Source: Pelagibacteraceae bacterium AG-422-B15 (GTDB lineage: Bacteria > Pseudomonadota > Alphaproteobacteria > Pelagibacterales > AG-422-B15). From it: a stretch of 57,892 nt of DNA. Shown here piece after piece: positions 1 to 8,594 of this stretch. The notes under the pieces were generated by a model. That model did not search any database and had not been told where the DNA came from. It was given only the letters and a program-made list of their open reading frames with translations. Each line of letters starts with the position of its first letter. Within the stretch, counting starts at the first letter, position 1. The position numbers and the translations under genes were made by a program. Location: positions 1 through 57,892 of the forward strand of contig QCMN01000005.1 in assembly GCA_003213715.1 (NCBI GenBank), written 5' to 3'.

Positions 1-466
1 CTAATTCTAAATTTAAAGTATCTATCATTTGATAAAAAATATTTTCACCTTGTAGAATTTTGCTTTTGTATTGATCAATTATTTTTAGATCATCCTTGTT
101 GAGAACGGTATTTTTTAAATTTACTCCCTTTTTATTCGCAAGAAGAATTCCACTTTCCTCAAAGCACTCCCTGATACATGCAGCCCAATATGAAAGGCCA
201 TTTTTTTTTAATCCAAGTCTTTTAGATGCCAAGGCATCATCCAGATGAGGGCTGTATTTTAAATAATTATTTGAGATATCTTCATTATCAATTTTACCCC
301 CTGGAAATACCCATACACCGCCAAAATTTGTTTTCATCGATCTTTTAATCATGAACACTTCTATTCGCTGGTTGGTGTCTCGTATAAGCAATACTGATGC
401 GGCTGGCGTAGGCACTTGTTGATAATTGCTGTTATCGCTAGGAGTATGATTAATTTTGTTATTCAC
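1..466 (-). CDS. Nudix hydrolase, NUDT19-like (3' end outside window)
   Basis: Reading the minus strand from a GTG at 466 gives an open frame that runs off the left edge, so the C-terminus is missing. The N-terminal strand is followed by the sequence VWVFPGGKID. About 40 residues later comes RECFEESGILL, which is the REXXEEXG part of a Nudix box. A long insertion between the FPGG and the RE-EE helix is the mark of the NUDT19/RP2p-type Nudix proteins, several of which hydrolyse CoA or CoA esters. The start overlaps the dnaQ stop by 8 bp, so the gene is probably the last or a late member of the maf-aroE-coaE-dnaQ run. A second GTG lies 17 codons in. Substrate is inferred only from the family. 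Confidence 0.75.
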   Translation of the reverse strand, partial: MNNKINHTPSDNSNYQQVPTPAASVLLIRDTNQRIEVFMIKRSMKTNFGGVWVFPGGKIDNEDISNNYLKYSPHLDDALASKRLGLKKNGLSYWAACIRECFEESGILLANKKGVNLKNTVLNKDDLKIIDQYKSKILQGENIFYQMIDTLNLEL

Positions 467-1169
467 TTGTTTGATTGTTTTTAGATTTATTAAGTTTTTT
501 CCAAATAGAGTGCTCGCCTAATGTTTGAATAAATTCTTCATGCAGTTTTTTTTCTTGATCAGAAATCCGGGGTGCTAAATTTCTATTCTTGATCTTTTCA
601 GTGTCAAAAGATGAGGTAGAATTTGCTGTTACTGACTTGGAGCTTAGATCCAGACTTAGTTCGCGAGCATCCATTAGTTCTATGTACACACGGACTAAGA
701 GCTCGGTATCAATTGTAGCTGAATGTTTTTCTCTCTGCTTGTTATCAATTGCAAATCTTTTACAGAGCGCATCAAGTGAAACACTCTGGCCAGGAAATTT
801 TTCTCTAGCAATCGAGACAGTGTCTATTTTATCATTTTTAAGAGATTCTTTGCCACAAGTATTAAGCTCGTAATTTAAAAAACCAACATCAAAGTCCACA
901 TTGTGAGCAATAATTGGATCCGCACCTAAAAATTCTAGGAACTCTGATACAATATGCTCGAACAAAGGTTTGTCTTTTAAAAATTCGTAGCTCAATCCAT
1001 GCACTTTAAATGATGAATCAGGCACATCTCGCTGGGGATTAATATATTGTTGGTATGTTTTACCAGTGGGTAGATAATCAATTATTTCTATTGCAGCAAT
1101 TTCAATGACTCTGTGACCATCTGACGGCCTTAGTCCGGTGGTTTCTGTATCAAGTACGACTTGTCTCAT
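459..1169 (-). CDS. dnaQ: DNA polymerase III epsilon subunit, proofreading exonuclease
   Basis: A 236-residue 3'-5' exonuclease that proofreads for the replicative polymerase. The DEDDh catalytic set is complete: D7 and E9 in VLDTETTGL, D94 in AHNVDFDVGFL, and H149/D154 in the HSATID motif. The C-terminal 60 residues are poorly conserved and would contain the polymerase alpha-binding segment. The start ATG overlaps the coaE stop by 4 bp, indicating translational coupling. The order aroE-coaE-dnaQ is typical of Alphaproteobacteria, which supports dnaQ over a stand-alone exonuclease. Confidence 0.93.
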   Translation of the reverse strand: MRQVVLDTETTGLRPSDGHRVIEIAAIEIIDYLPTGKTYQQYINPQRDVPDSSFKVHGLSYEFLKDKPLFEHIVSEFLEFLGADPIIAHNVDFDVGFLNYELNTCGKESLKNDKIDTVSIAREKFPGQSVSLDALCKRFAIDNKQREKHSATIDTELLVRVYIELMDARELSLDLSSKSVTANSTSSFDTEKIKNRNLAPRISDQEKKLHEEFIQTLGEHSIWKKLNKSKNNQTSE

Positions 1170-1789
1170 TGATTAAAGAAGGTATTCCACGCCTTTGGAT
1201 TAATCAATTTAATTTTTGCAGCAACTTCTTTTACCTCTGATTTGGTATCTTCAATATTATTATCGGTTGAAATGATGTAATCTGCTTTTTTTAACTTGTC
1301 TCTGTCTGGCATCTGTTGATCTTTAATAGCATTAAAAATTTCTAACGGTACTTTTCTCTCCAACACCACTCTGGATTGTTGTGTTGCTTCAGATGCTGTC
1401 ACTACCACAGAAACGTCTACGTATTTTTCTCCTCCAGTCTCAAAGAGTAATGGAATGTCTAAAACGCAACCCATCTTTCCTTCTCCAATTAGTTTTTTTA
1501 TGTAAATTATTTGGTATTTCCTTGTTACAGGATGAACAATTTGTTCTAGGTCTCTAAATTTATCAGGGTCTTTATTAAGAATATCTCTTAATGCTAATCG
1601 ATTGACTACACCATCTTTCGTTGAGCCTGGAAACTGTCTCTCTACTTTTTCTATAACCTCTTCATCGTTTTCGTAAATGTAATGAACTGTATCGTCGGCA
1701 TTATACACGCCGTAACCATGATCTTTAAACATTTGAGCAACTGTGGATTTTCCCATCCCAATAGATCCTGTTACACCAACTAACAGCAC
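1166..1789 (-). CDS. coaE: Dephospho-CoA kinase
   Basis: Catalyses the last step of coenzyme A synthesis, phosphorylating the 3'-hydroxyl of dephospho-CoA with ATP. The 207-residue protein has a Walker A loop at residues 8-16 (GSIGMGKST), the family motif YNADDTVH near residues 29-36, and DIPLLFE near residue 110, which is the conserved substrate-side aspartate segment. Length is normal. It overlaps aroE by one base and dnaQ by four, so the three are almost certainly one transcript. Confidence 0.95.
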   Translation of the reverse strand: MLLVGVTGSIGMGKSTVAQMFKDHGYGVYNADDTVHYIYENDEEVIEKVERQFPGSTKDGVVNRLALRDILNKDPDKFRDLEQIVHPVTRKYQIIYIKKLIGEGKMGCVLDIPLLFETGGEKYVDVSVVVTASEATQQSRVVLERKVPLEIFNAIKDQQMPDRDKLKKADYIISTDNNIEDTKSEVKEVAAKIKLINPKAWNTFFNQ

Positions 1790-2613
1790 TAGCTAACCCC
1801 CAATACGCTCATTAAATCTTCATCAATCTCAGGCATTGTGTCGTGCCACAAGTTGAAGGACTGTGCGGCTTGATGGATTAGCATTTCCAGTCCATTTTGA
1901 ACTGTGCAGCCTTTTTTCTCAGCGTGTCTTAGAAATGTTGTTTTGCTTGGATTGTATATCAGGTCATAAACATGCGCAGATGAATTCAAACTATCAAATT
2001 CTATTAAATTGTTTTCTTGGTCTTCTTGTTGTCCTAAGCTTGTCGTGTTGACAACTAATTGTGAGGATCCGACAAACTCTCTAAGTGTTGTTTCTGTTAA
2101 GATTGTTGCTTCTACACCAAGGTCACTGCAAAGCAATTCTGCTTTTTCTCTTGTTCTATTATAAATACCAATCTCACACTTCATGTGTGTTAGAGCGTAT
2201 ACAACCGCCCTTGCTGATCCGCCAGCTCCAAGCACCAAACACAGCTTGTTATTTAAGCCTCTGTTTGCAATTGATTTTTCAAAACCAACTGGGTCGGTGT
2301 TATCCCCATAAACACCATCTTTGTTTATTATGAGTGTGTTAACTGCTTTGAGGGTTCTTGCAATATCGGATGTGTTGTCACAATATTTGTACGCGTCCTC
2401 TTTAAGGGGGATCGTAACGTTTAAACCGTTGTAACCCTCTTCTATTAAACGGTTAACATCCCTGATAAAATTTTCTTTTTTTACATTTATTTTTTCGTAG
2501 GGAGCTACGTCAATTTTCTTACTTTCAATCCAGTGATTATGAATTTTGGGTGAAAGGCTATGATCTATTGGATCTCCAATAACTGCTGTTTTTTTATGTG
2601 CCATTGTTTTCAA
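1789..2613 (-). CDS. aroE: Shikimate dehydrogenase (NADP+)
   Basis: Reduces 3-dehydroshikimate to shikimate in the aromatic amino-acid pathway. The substrate site is visible as SLSP at residues 19-22, the catalytic lysine K71 in NVTIPLK, and the NTDPVGF motif. A glycine-rich cofactor loop (GAGGSARAV) follows in the second domain. The annotated start gives 274 residues; a second ATG three codons in would also fit. The 5' end lies 20 bp inside maf. Gene order maf-aroE-coaE-dnaQ is conserved among Alphaproteobacteria. Confidence 0.95.
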   Translation of the reverse strand: MKTMAHKKTAVIGDPIDHSLSPKIHNHWIESKKIDVAPYEKINVKKENFIRDVNRLIEEGYNGLNVTIPLKEDAYKYCDNTSDIARTLKAVNTLIINKDGVYGDNTDPVGFEKSIANRGLNNKLCLVLGAGGSARAVVYALTHMKCEIGIYNRTREKAELLCSDLGVEATILTETTLREFVGSSQLVVNTTSLGQQEDQENNLIEFDSLNSSAHVYDLIYNPSKTTFLRHAEKKGCTVQNGLEMLIHQAAQSFNLWHDTMPEIDEDLMSVLGVS

Positions 2614-3199
2614 ATAGAAGGTTGTTATCCCAAAGGAACTGGGTTAATTGAATTAATGATATGCCTTGTATTGAAAAAAGGTCGCTCCCAATATTTTCAA
2701 AAAGTTTAATTCCTTCCTCCTCAATTGCATAGACGCCTACAAGACCAAGAATGTTATCGTCGATTTTATTTAAATACTCTTTTATCAAATCCTCGCTTAG
2801 CTTTCGCATATGCATTTTAGATCTGTCTACATACTTCCAAATAATGTTGTTGTCTTGAGCAACTGTTGTGGCGGTTATGAGTGTGTGGATAGATCCGCTC
2901 ATTTTCATCAACTGTTCTTTTGCTTCATTTCTATCCCTAGCCTTGTTAATTAATTCGCCTTTCAAATCCAAACCTTGGTCTGATCCAATAACAAATGCAC
3001 TTTTATTAGACATGGAGGGCTTCAAGGCCTTCATCTCGGCAAGTTTAACCACTATCTCTTCGGGTGTATTTTTACTCATTGACACCTTGACTTCTTCCTC
3101 ATCTACACCATGAGCAACGGCCTCAAAGCTTATGCCGGCGTTGCGTAATAATTTAATCCTTGTTTCGCTTTTAGATGCCAAAATTATATCTCTGTTCAT
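2594..3199 (-). CDS. maf: Maf family nucleotide pyrophosphatase
   Basis: A 201-residue Maf protein, a house-cleaning hydrolase of non-canonical or modified nucleoside triphosphates. The N-terminal signature ASKSETR at residues 8-14 and the catalytic aspartate in GSDQGL (near residue 73) are both present. The middle is less conserved than in well-studied Maf proteins, so substrate class (dTTP/UTP versus m7GTP) cannot be assigned from sequence alone. It is the first gene of the minus-strand run and is divergent from hemE across a gap of about 270 bp. Confidence 0.88.
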   Translation of the reverse strand: MNRDIILASKSETRIKLLRNAGISFEAVAHGVDEEEVKVSMSKNTPEEIVVKLAEMKALKPSMSNKSAFVIGSDQGLDLKGELINKARDRNEAKEQLMKMSGSIHTLITATTVAQDNNIIWKYVDRSKMHMRKLSEDLIKEYLNKIDDNILGLVGVYAIEEEGIKLFENIGSDLFSIQGISLIQLTQFLWDNNLLFENNGT

Positions 3200-3472
3200 A
3201 AACCTGTATAAACCCCTTATGACCTGTGAGTGCTTTTGTTATCTTTGCCCATCTGTAATTTTTAACTTATTTTTCTATCTTTATTGAGAATTTTTGCAAA
3301 CTTTGTTCACCTGTTAGAGATATTACTGTTTTCTTCCACGTCGGTGTATAAGGTTAAAAAGCATATAATTCAAAGCGATTGTTCTGTGTATCGAATTGTG
3401 GGCAAAAAGCGACTTTTTATATATACACAATTCCACAGGAACATAAACAACTACAATTATATATATAATATA
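3200..3472. other. Divergent maf/hemE intergenic region, possible replication origin
   Basis: No coding sequence is convincing here. The open frame that extends hemE upstream has no counterpart in the family. The stretch is AT-rich and ends in a run of alternating A and T at about 3456-3475. Two 9-mers match the DnaA-box consensus TTATNCACA at 8 of 9 positions: ATATACACA at 3421-3429 and, on the minus strand, GGTGTATAA at 3343-3351. Several 7-of-9 matches are also present. In Caulobacter the chromosomal origin lies next to hemE. Promoters for both maf and hemE must also be here. The origin call is inference. Confidence 0.35.
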
Positions 3473-4459
3473 ATGAGTATATTTATAGATACACTTAAAG
3501 GTCAAAAAACAAACCCAACACCAGTTTGGTTAATGAGACAGGCAGGAAGGCACTTGCCTGAATATGTCAATATCAGAAAACAATTTGCAAGCCTTATGGA
3601 TATGTTTCTTGATCCCATGACAATACTTGAGGTTTCCCTTCAGCCTGTAAACAGATACGGTATGGATGCCTGTATTGTGTTTTCAGATATTTTGATAACC
3701 CCTTTTGCAGCGGGTTCAAGTGTTAGTTTTATTGATGGGCAGGGCCCCGTAATAAAGTTCAATGAGAACATGAGTTATAATCTTGAAAAAACCTTACCCC
3801 TTGCAAAAGGAATAAAAAAAATTAAAGAAAATACAAGTATCCCTTTAATAGGATTTGCTGGCGGAGCATGGACCACACTGTTTTACTGTTTATATGAAAA
3901 AAATGAACGTCAAAATCTAAAATTTGAAGATATTGTAAAAAAGACTTCACAAATAGACAATTTAATTGAGCAAATGACACGTGCGACTATTCAACATGCA
4001 GAAATGCAAATTGATTGTGGGATTGATGCTTTTCAAATATTTGAATCAGCGGCAGAACATTTGAATGACGAACAGTTCAACAAATGGTGTATTCAACCTA
4101 CAAAAAAAATTATTGAGAGTATAAAAAAAATAAAAGACATTCCTATTATAGGCTTTCCTAGAAACACTAATCTTGCATGTTATAAAAAATATTCAAACAT
4201 AGATAAGCTTGACTGTATTAGCTTAGACTATAATTTTCCTTTAGATAAAATTAATGAGCTAAATGATAAAATTGTTTTTCAAGGAAATCTAGATCCTAAA
4301 CATCTATTAAAAGACTCCCAAAATCTTAGTCAGAAGATTGAAGAAATATTGTTTGCTTTTAGAGAAAGACCACATATTTTCAACTTAGGACACGGGGTTT
4401 TACCCGAGACATCAATCGAGAAAGTTGAGAAAATGCTCTTACAGATAAGGTCAACATGA
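3473..4459 (+). CDS. hemE: Uroporphyrinogen decarboxylase
   Basis: Converts uroporphyrinogen III to coproporphyrinogen III. The start was set at the ATG at 3473, giving 328 residues beginning MSIFIDTLKG. This places PVWLMRQAGRHLPEY at residues 17-31 with the substrate-binding arginines R22 and R26, as in other HemE proteins. A longer frame from 3284 would add about 63 unconserved residues and was rejected. The C-terminal FNLGHGVLPETS motif is intact. The stop overlaps the hemH start by 4 bp, so hemE-hemH-hemJ is an operon for late heme synthesis. Confidence 0.95.
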   Translation: MSIFIDTLKGQKTNPTPVWLMRQAGRHLPEYVNIRKQFASLMDMFLDPMTILEVSLQPVNRYGMDACIVFSDILITPFAAGSSVSFIDGQGPVIKFNENMSYNLEKTLPLAKGIKKIKENTSIPLIGFAGGAWTTLFYCLYEKNERQNLKFEDIVKKTSQIDNLIEQMTRATIQHAEMQIDCGIDAFQIFESAAEHLNDEQFNKWCIQPTKKIIESIKKIKDIPIIGFPRNTNLACYKKYSNIDKLDCISLDYNFPLDKINELNDKIVFQGNLDPKHLLKDSQNLSQKIEEILFAFRERPHIFNLGHGVLPETSIEKVEKMLLQIRST

Positions 4460-5475
4460 AAACAGCGGTCGTTTTATTTAACTTGGGCGGACCAGATAAA
4501 CAAGAAAGTGTAAAACCTTTTTTATTTAATCTGTTTAATGATCCTAACATATTCAGACTTCCAAACCCCTTCAGGTATTTATTGGCAAGGCTTATATCTT
4601 CTCGTCGCACTAAAGAGGCCACTGAAATTTATGCAGAAATAGGCGGTAAATCCCCCATTCTAGAAATTACAAACTCTCAAGCTAAGGCCCTTCAGAAAGA
4701 GTTAAAAAACAAAGGCATCGAGAACAAGGTATTTGTTTGTATGAGATATTGGCATCCAATGACAGCCGAGGTCGTTTCAAGAGTCAAAGACTATAACCCA
4801 GACAAAATATTTTTACTGCCCCTGTATCCACAGTACTCCACAACAACAACAAAATCTTCTCTGGACGCCTGGTTTAAAGAAGCCCAAAATCAGGAATTAA
4901 ATACAAAAACAAAATACACCTGTTGTTATCCATATGACGCGAAACTAATAAAAGCTCATCAAAAACTGATCCAAGACAAAATAAACCACGTCAAAGATAA
5001 GAAAGTAAGAGTTCTGTTTTCCGCTCACAGTTTACCCGTATCAATCATTAAAAAAGGTGACCCGTATCAGTGGCAAGTGGAGCAAACAGTTAAGGCCGTC
5101 ATGCAGGGCATTCATGGCTATGAAGATCATGTTTTGGCTTACCAAAGTAAAGTTACCCCAGTTAAATGGCTTGAACCAACAACACCAAGTGAAATTGAAA
5201 ATGCAATTAACGAAGATAGGGCGCTTGTTATTGTCCCAATTGCGTTTGTTTCAGATCACTCTGAAACACTTGTTGAATTAGATATCGAGTACCAAGAACT
5301 TGCAAGTGAACTTGGCTGTAAGCATTATTATAGATCTGAGTCATTAAATATTGATCAAACATTTATAGAAAGCTTATCTGAAATAGTTAGTGAGTCTGAG
5401 AAAATTGAGAGTGGTAATATCAGGCAAAAAATATGTCCAGCAACGTTTAAACAATGTGATCAAGAATTAAGATGA
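4456..5475 (+). CDS. hemH: Ferrochelatase
   Basis: Inserts ferrous iron into protoporphyrin IX. The 339-residue sequence starts with AVVLFNLGGPD, and the metal-handling histidine is in FSAHSLP (near residue 196). The conserved acidic active-site motif is SDHSETLVELD (near residue 266). Length matches bacterial enzymes. A C-terminal pair of cysteines (ICPATFKQC) is present but looks too short to call a [2Fe-2S] site. It overlaps hemE and hemJ by 4 bp each, so the enzyme using protoporphyrin is coupled to the one making it. Confidence 0.95.
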   Translation: MKTAVVLFNLGGPDKQESVKPFLFNLFNDPNIFRLPNPFRYLLARLISSRRTKEATEIYAEIGGKSPILEITNSQAKALQKELKNKGIENKVFVCMRYWHPMTAEVVSRVKDYNPDKIFLLPLYPQYSTTTTKSSLDAWFKEAQNQELNTKTKYTCCYPYDAKLIKAHQKLIQDKINHVKDKKVRVLFSAHSLPVSIIKKGDPYQWQVEQTVKAVMQGIHGYEDHVLAYQSKVTPVKWLEPTTPSEIENAINEDRALVIVPIAFVSDHSETLVELDIEYQELASELGCKHYYRSESLNIDQTFIESLSEIVSESEKIESGNIRQKICPATFKQCDQELR

Positions 5476-5915
5476 GTTCAATTTTTTTATATAATTTATT
5501 TCTTAGTTTACACATCATCAGCGTTATAGCTTGGATGGCCGGTTTATTATATTTGCCAAGATTATTTGTTTATCATTGGAGTAAAAAGGTGGGATCTGAC
5601 TCGTCAGAGACTTTTAAATTAATGGAATTACGTTTACTTAAAATTATTATGAATCCAGCAATGATATTTTCATGGTTGTTTGGTTTAGCGTTGATATCAA
5701 ATTTAGGTGTTGATGCGCTGTTTCAATTATGGCTTCAATTAAAAATCATATTTGTGATTCTCATGTCTGGAGTTCATGGGTATTTTTCTAAATTAACAAG
5801 AGAGTTTCAAGAGGATAAACGGCCAAAATCAGAGCGTTTTTTTAGAATTATCAATGAATTTCCTACGGTTTTGATGATAATTGTCGTATTTCTGGTTATT
5901 TTTAAACCAATATAA
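5472..5915 (+). CDS. hemJ: Protoporphyrinogen IX oxidase HemJ (membrane)
   Basis: A 147-residue membrane protein with about four transmembrane helices. The first helix carries SLHIISVIAWMAGLLYLPRL, matching the HemJ/UPF0093 family, in which a histidine of this segment binds heme. It oxidises protoporphyrinogen IX to protoporphyrin IX in many Alphaproteobacteria that lack HemG and HemY. Its position directly after hemH, with a 4-bp overlap, supports the function. Confidence 0.9.
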   Translation: MSSIFLYNLFLSLHIISVIAWMAGLLYLPRLFVYHWSKKVGSDSSETFKLMELRLLKIIMNPAMIFSWLFGLALISNLGVDALFQLWLQLKIIFVILMSGVHGYFSKLTREFQEDKRPKSERFFRIINEFPTVLMIIVVFLVIFKPI

Positions 5916-5939
5916 AACTTGCTATATTTGACGATTACG

Positions 5940-5960
5940 GTTAGAAAGCAGCTTCCTAAC
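5940..5960 (+). promoter_or_regulatory. Small hairpin between hemJ and rho
   Basis: GTTAG at 5940-5944 pairs with CTAAC at 5956-5960. The stem continues as AAG/CTT around a 3-nt loop after one mismatch. No T-run follows, so it is not a standard intrinsic terminator. It sits 33 bp upstream of the rho start and could be a leader element, as rho is autoregulated in several bacteria. The evidence is the dyad alone. Confidence 0.25.
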
Positions 5961-5992
5961 TATTTTCCACATTATCATCATCATTAATAAGA

Positions 5993-7258
5993 ATGGCTAA
6001 AAACTTAAAATTAAGAGACCTTAAGAAAAAAACTCCACAAGAACTTCTTGTTTATGCGGAGGAACTTGGCGTTGAAAATGCCAGTTCAATGCGTACACAA
6101 GATATGCTGTTTGAAATACTGAAAACTCTTGCGAGTGACAGCAAAGATATTGATGGTGAAGGTGTTTTAGAAGTTTTACAGGATGGGTTTGGTTTTTTAA
6201 GATCAATGGAGGCCAATTATCTTCCAGGCCCTGATGATATTTATGTAAGCCCAAGTCAAATTAAAAGATTTGGATTAAGATCGGGAGACACTGTCGAAGG
6301 TCCAATTAGAGCACCAAAGGACGGTGAACGCTATTTTGCATTATTAAAAATTGACACAATCAACTATGAAGCAACCGAAAAAAGTAAAAATAAAATTAAC
6401 TTTGATAACCTCACACCTCTTTATCCTGATGAGCAAATCAGATTAGAAACAGAAAAACCAGCAAGCGATCAAAGTTCAAGAGTAATTGACCTGGTTGCGC
6501 CAATCGGTAAGGGTCAAAGAGCACTTATTGTTTCACCGCCAAGAACGGGTAAAACAGTCTTACTGCAGAATATTGCACATTCAATTACTGATAATCATCC
6601 AGAATGTTATTTGATGGTTTTATTGATCGATGAGAGACCAGAGGAAGTTACTGATATGCAACGCTCTGTTAAAGGAGAGGTTGTCAGCTCAACATTTGAT
6701 GAGCCCGCGTCTCGTCACGTGCAGGTTGCTGAAATGGTGATCAACAAAGCAAAAAGATTAGTGGAGCATAAAAAAGATGTTGTTATTCTTTTGGACTCTA
6801 TAACTCGACTGGGTCGTGCTTACAACACAGTTGTTCCAAGTTCAGGAAAGGTATTAACAGGTGGTGTTGATGCAAACGCTTTACAGAGACCAAAGAGATT
6901 TTTTGGTGCAGCTAGAAATATTGAAGATGGTGGTTCATTAACTATTATTTCAACTGCTTTGATAGATACAGGAAGTAGAATGGATGAGGTAATTTTTGAG
7001 GAATTTAAAGGAACTGGTAACTCAGAAATCATATTAGACAGAAAAGTTGCTGATAAAAGAATATATCCTGCAATTGATATTACCAAGTCCGGTACTCGAA
7101 AAGAGGAGATACTGCTTGACAAAGACGAGCTTCAGAAAATGTATGTTCTTAGACGTATTCTTAACCCAATGGGAACAATGGACTCAATCGAGTTCTTGCT
7201 AGGTAAACTGAAAGAAACAAAAGATAACGCAGATTTCTTCCAGTCCATGAATAAGTAA
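5993..7258 (+). CDS. rho: Transcription termination factor Rho
   Basis: A hexameric RNA-dependent ATPase that ends transcription of untranslated RNA. The 421-residue protein has an N-terminal helical domain ([18 protein letters not shown]), the primary RNA-binding fold with GFGFLRS near residues 69-75, and a Walker A loop PPRTGKT near residues 182-188. The Q-loop and R-loop segment ([10 protein letters not shown]) is near residue 288. No long insertion is seen. It is monocistronic or loosely attached to the hem operon (77-bp gap). Its role may be especially large here because hairpin terminators are scarce in this window. Confidence 0.96.
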   Translation: MAKNLKLRDLKKKTPQELLVYAEELGVENASSMRTQDMLFEILKTLASDSKDIDGEGVLEVLQDGFGFLRSMEANYLPGPDDIYVSPSQIKRFGLRSGDTVEGPIRAPKDGERYFALLKIDTINYEATEKSKNKINFDNLTPLYPDEQIRLETEKPASDQSSRVIDLVAPIGKGQRALIVSPPRTGKTVLLQNIAHSITDNHPECYLMVLLIDERPEEVTDMQRSVKGEVVSSTFDEPASRHVQVAEMVINKAKRLVEHKKDVVILLDSITRLGRAYNTVVPSSGKVLTGGVDANALQRPKRFFGAARNIEDGGSLTIISTALIDTGSRMDEVIFEEFKGTGNSEIILDRKVADKRIYPAIDITKSGTRKEEILLDKDELQKMYVLRRILNPMGTMDSIEFLLGKLKETKDNADFFQSMNK

Positions 7259-7270
7259 CTTAAACATCAG

Positions 7271-7810
7271 TTACCCTTCAGCCTCTAAAATCGAAGACAT
7301 TTTAAATTTCTTTCCTAATTTTTGTGAACCCCCAACATTTTTCAGATCAATTATAAAATAAAATTCAATATTTTTTACTTTGCATTTAGAGATCAGTTTT
7401 GCTGAAGCTAAAGCGGTACCGCCGGTCGCAATTAAGTCATCAATTATTAAAATCCTATCTCGTGAAGTGATCGAATTACTATGAACTTGAATCTCGTCGT
7501 TGCCGTACTCAAGAGAATATTTTTGCCGTATAACTTTTCCAGGAAGCTTTCCTTTTTTTCTAATCGGAACAAAAGGAAGGCCTAGTTTAAAGGCAACTGC
7601 AGCACCAAAGATGAAACCCCTTGCTTCTACACCTGCGATTTTGGTAAATTTATGCTTACTAGCATATCTTGAAATCTCGTTAATAACTTCTTTGAAGAGC
7701 AATTTATTGTCTGTAACAGATGTTATGTCCTGAAACATAATTCCCTTTTTTGGGAAATCAGGGATCACCCTGATTGTCTTCTTGAGTTTATTTTTTAGTT
7801 TTTTGTTCAA
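7271..7810 (-). CDS. apt: Adenine phosphoribosyltransferase
   Basis: Purine salvage enzyme making AMP from adenine and PRPP. In the 179-residue sequence the PRPP loop is at residues 120-133 (ILIIDDLIATGGTA), and the motif DFPKKGIMFQDIT at residues 18-30 is the characteristic N-terminal signature of Apt. VEARGFIFG follows at 61-69. The gene is convergent with rho, leaving 12 bp between stops, and its start lies 23 bp inside ogt, so the two are probably cotranscribed. Confidence 0.93.
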   Translation of the reverse strand: MNKKLKNKLKKTIRVIPDFPKKGIMFQDITSVTDNKLLFKEVINEISRYASKHKFTKIAGVEARGFIFGAAVAFKLGLPFVPIRKKGKLPGKVIRQKYSLEYGNDEIQVHSNSITSRDRILIIDDLIATGGTALASAKLISKCKVKNIEFYFIIDLKNVGGSQKLGKKFKMSSILEAEG

Positions 7811-8243
7811 TGTTCAGTAAATTTCGTTTGGTACTTAACCCGCCTACTGATGTAAATCCAGTGAGTTTGCCATCACTGCCCACGACCCTATGACATGGAA
7901 CTGTCATCATCAGATTGTTTCTTCCCAATGCGCCCCCAACAGCTCGGGGCGAAGTTCTTAACTTCCTTGCAATGTCCCCATAAGTTGTTGTTCTTCCATA
8001 AGGTATCCTTCGTAAGTAATTCCAAACACGGTTTTGAAATTTTGTGCCCATTTGTCTTGTTGGAAAATTAAGAGATCGTCTTTTGCGTGCAAGATACATT
8101 TTAATTTGAAGCGCAGATCTTTTTAAAAGCTTGTCCTCTGTTTTGTTAGGCTTTTTCCTTGTTCTATGAACCGCTATTATTCTATTTTTGCTTGAGACAA
8201 GCTCAATATTGCCAATGATTGATTTGAAAACGTAGCTGCTCAT
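7788..8243 (-). CDS. ogt: Methylated-DNA-protein-cysteine methyltransferase
   Basis: Suicide repair protein that moves alkyl groups from O6-alkylguanine to its own cysteine. The acceptor is C117 in VPCHRVVG, preceded by the DNA-binding helix with TSPRAVGGALGRNN. The helix-turn-helix segment RIPYGRTTTYGDIA is at residues 79-92. At 151 residues the N-terminal domain is short, as in the minimal Ogt form with no Ada regulatory region. The symbol ogt is a family choice; it could equally be named mgmt. Confidence 0.9.
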   Translation of the reverse strand: MSSYVFKSIIGNIELVSSKNRIIAVHRTRKKPNKTEDKLLKRSALQIKMYLARKRRSLNFPTRQMGTKFQNRVWNYLRRIPYGRTTTYGDIARKLRTSPRAVGGALGRNNLMMTVPCHRVVGSDGKLTGFTSVGGLSTKRNLLNIEQKTKK

Positions 8244-8273
8244 ATATATAAGATATTATAATTTTTTGACCTT

Positions 8274-8594
8274 ATGACTAACAAATTTTTTGAAAGACAC
8301 GTATTTTTTTGCACAAACCAAAGACCTGAGGGTCATCCAAAAGGTTGTTGTGCTTCTAAAAATTCAACAGTGCTAAGAGCCTATATGAAGAAAAAAACAA
8401 AAGAATTAGTCTCCGATAAGAAAATAAGAATAAATGCTTCAGGCTGTTTGGATCATTGTGAATTTGGTCCTACACTTGTTGTTTATCCAGATAATGTTTG
8501 GTACTCGTGTAAAACAGAAGAAGAGGTGGACCAAGTAATCAATGAACATCTGATCAACGACCGTATTGCCGAAAATCTCCAAATAAAAAAATGA
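8274..8594 (+). CDS. Thioredoxin-like [2Fe-2S] ferredoxin
   Basis: A 106-residue protein of the (2Fe-2S) ferredoxin-domain family, with a thioredoxin fold like the NuoE C-terminal domain. The cluster ligands would be C13, C25 or C26, C58 and C62, in the pattern CTNQRPEGHPKGCC and later SGCLDHC. The family is common in Alphaproteobacteria but its electron partner is unknown. The start lies 30 bp from the divergent ogt start, and the stop overlaps mnmE by 4 bp, so it is translationally coupled to a tRNA-modification GTPase. Confidence 0.88.
   Translation: MTNKFFERHVFFCTNQRPEGHPKGCCASKNSTVLRAYMKKKTKELVSDKKIRINASGCLDHCEFGPTLVVYPDNVWYSCKTEEEVDQVINEHLINDRIAENLQIKK

Noticed and set aside
3284-3472. 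63-codon upstream extension of hemE
   Set aside because: The added residues are unlike any HemE N-terminus and start from TTG; the ATG at 3473 gives the standard beginning.
5928-5933. TTGACG as a -35 element for rho
   Set aside because: No matching -10 at 16-18 bp; I could not support a promoter here.
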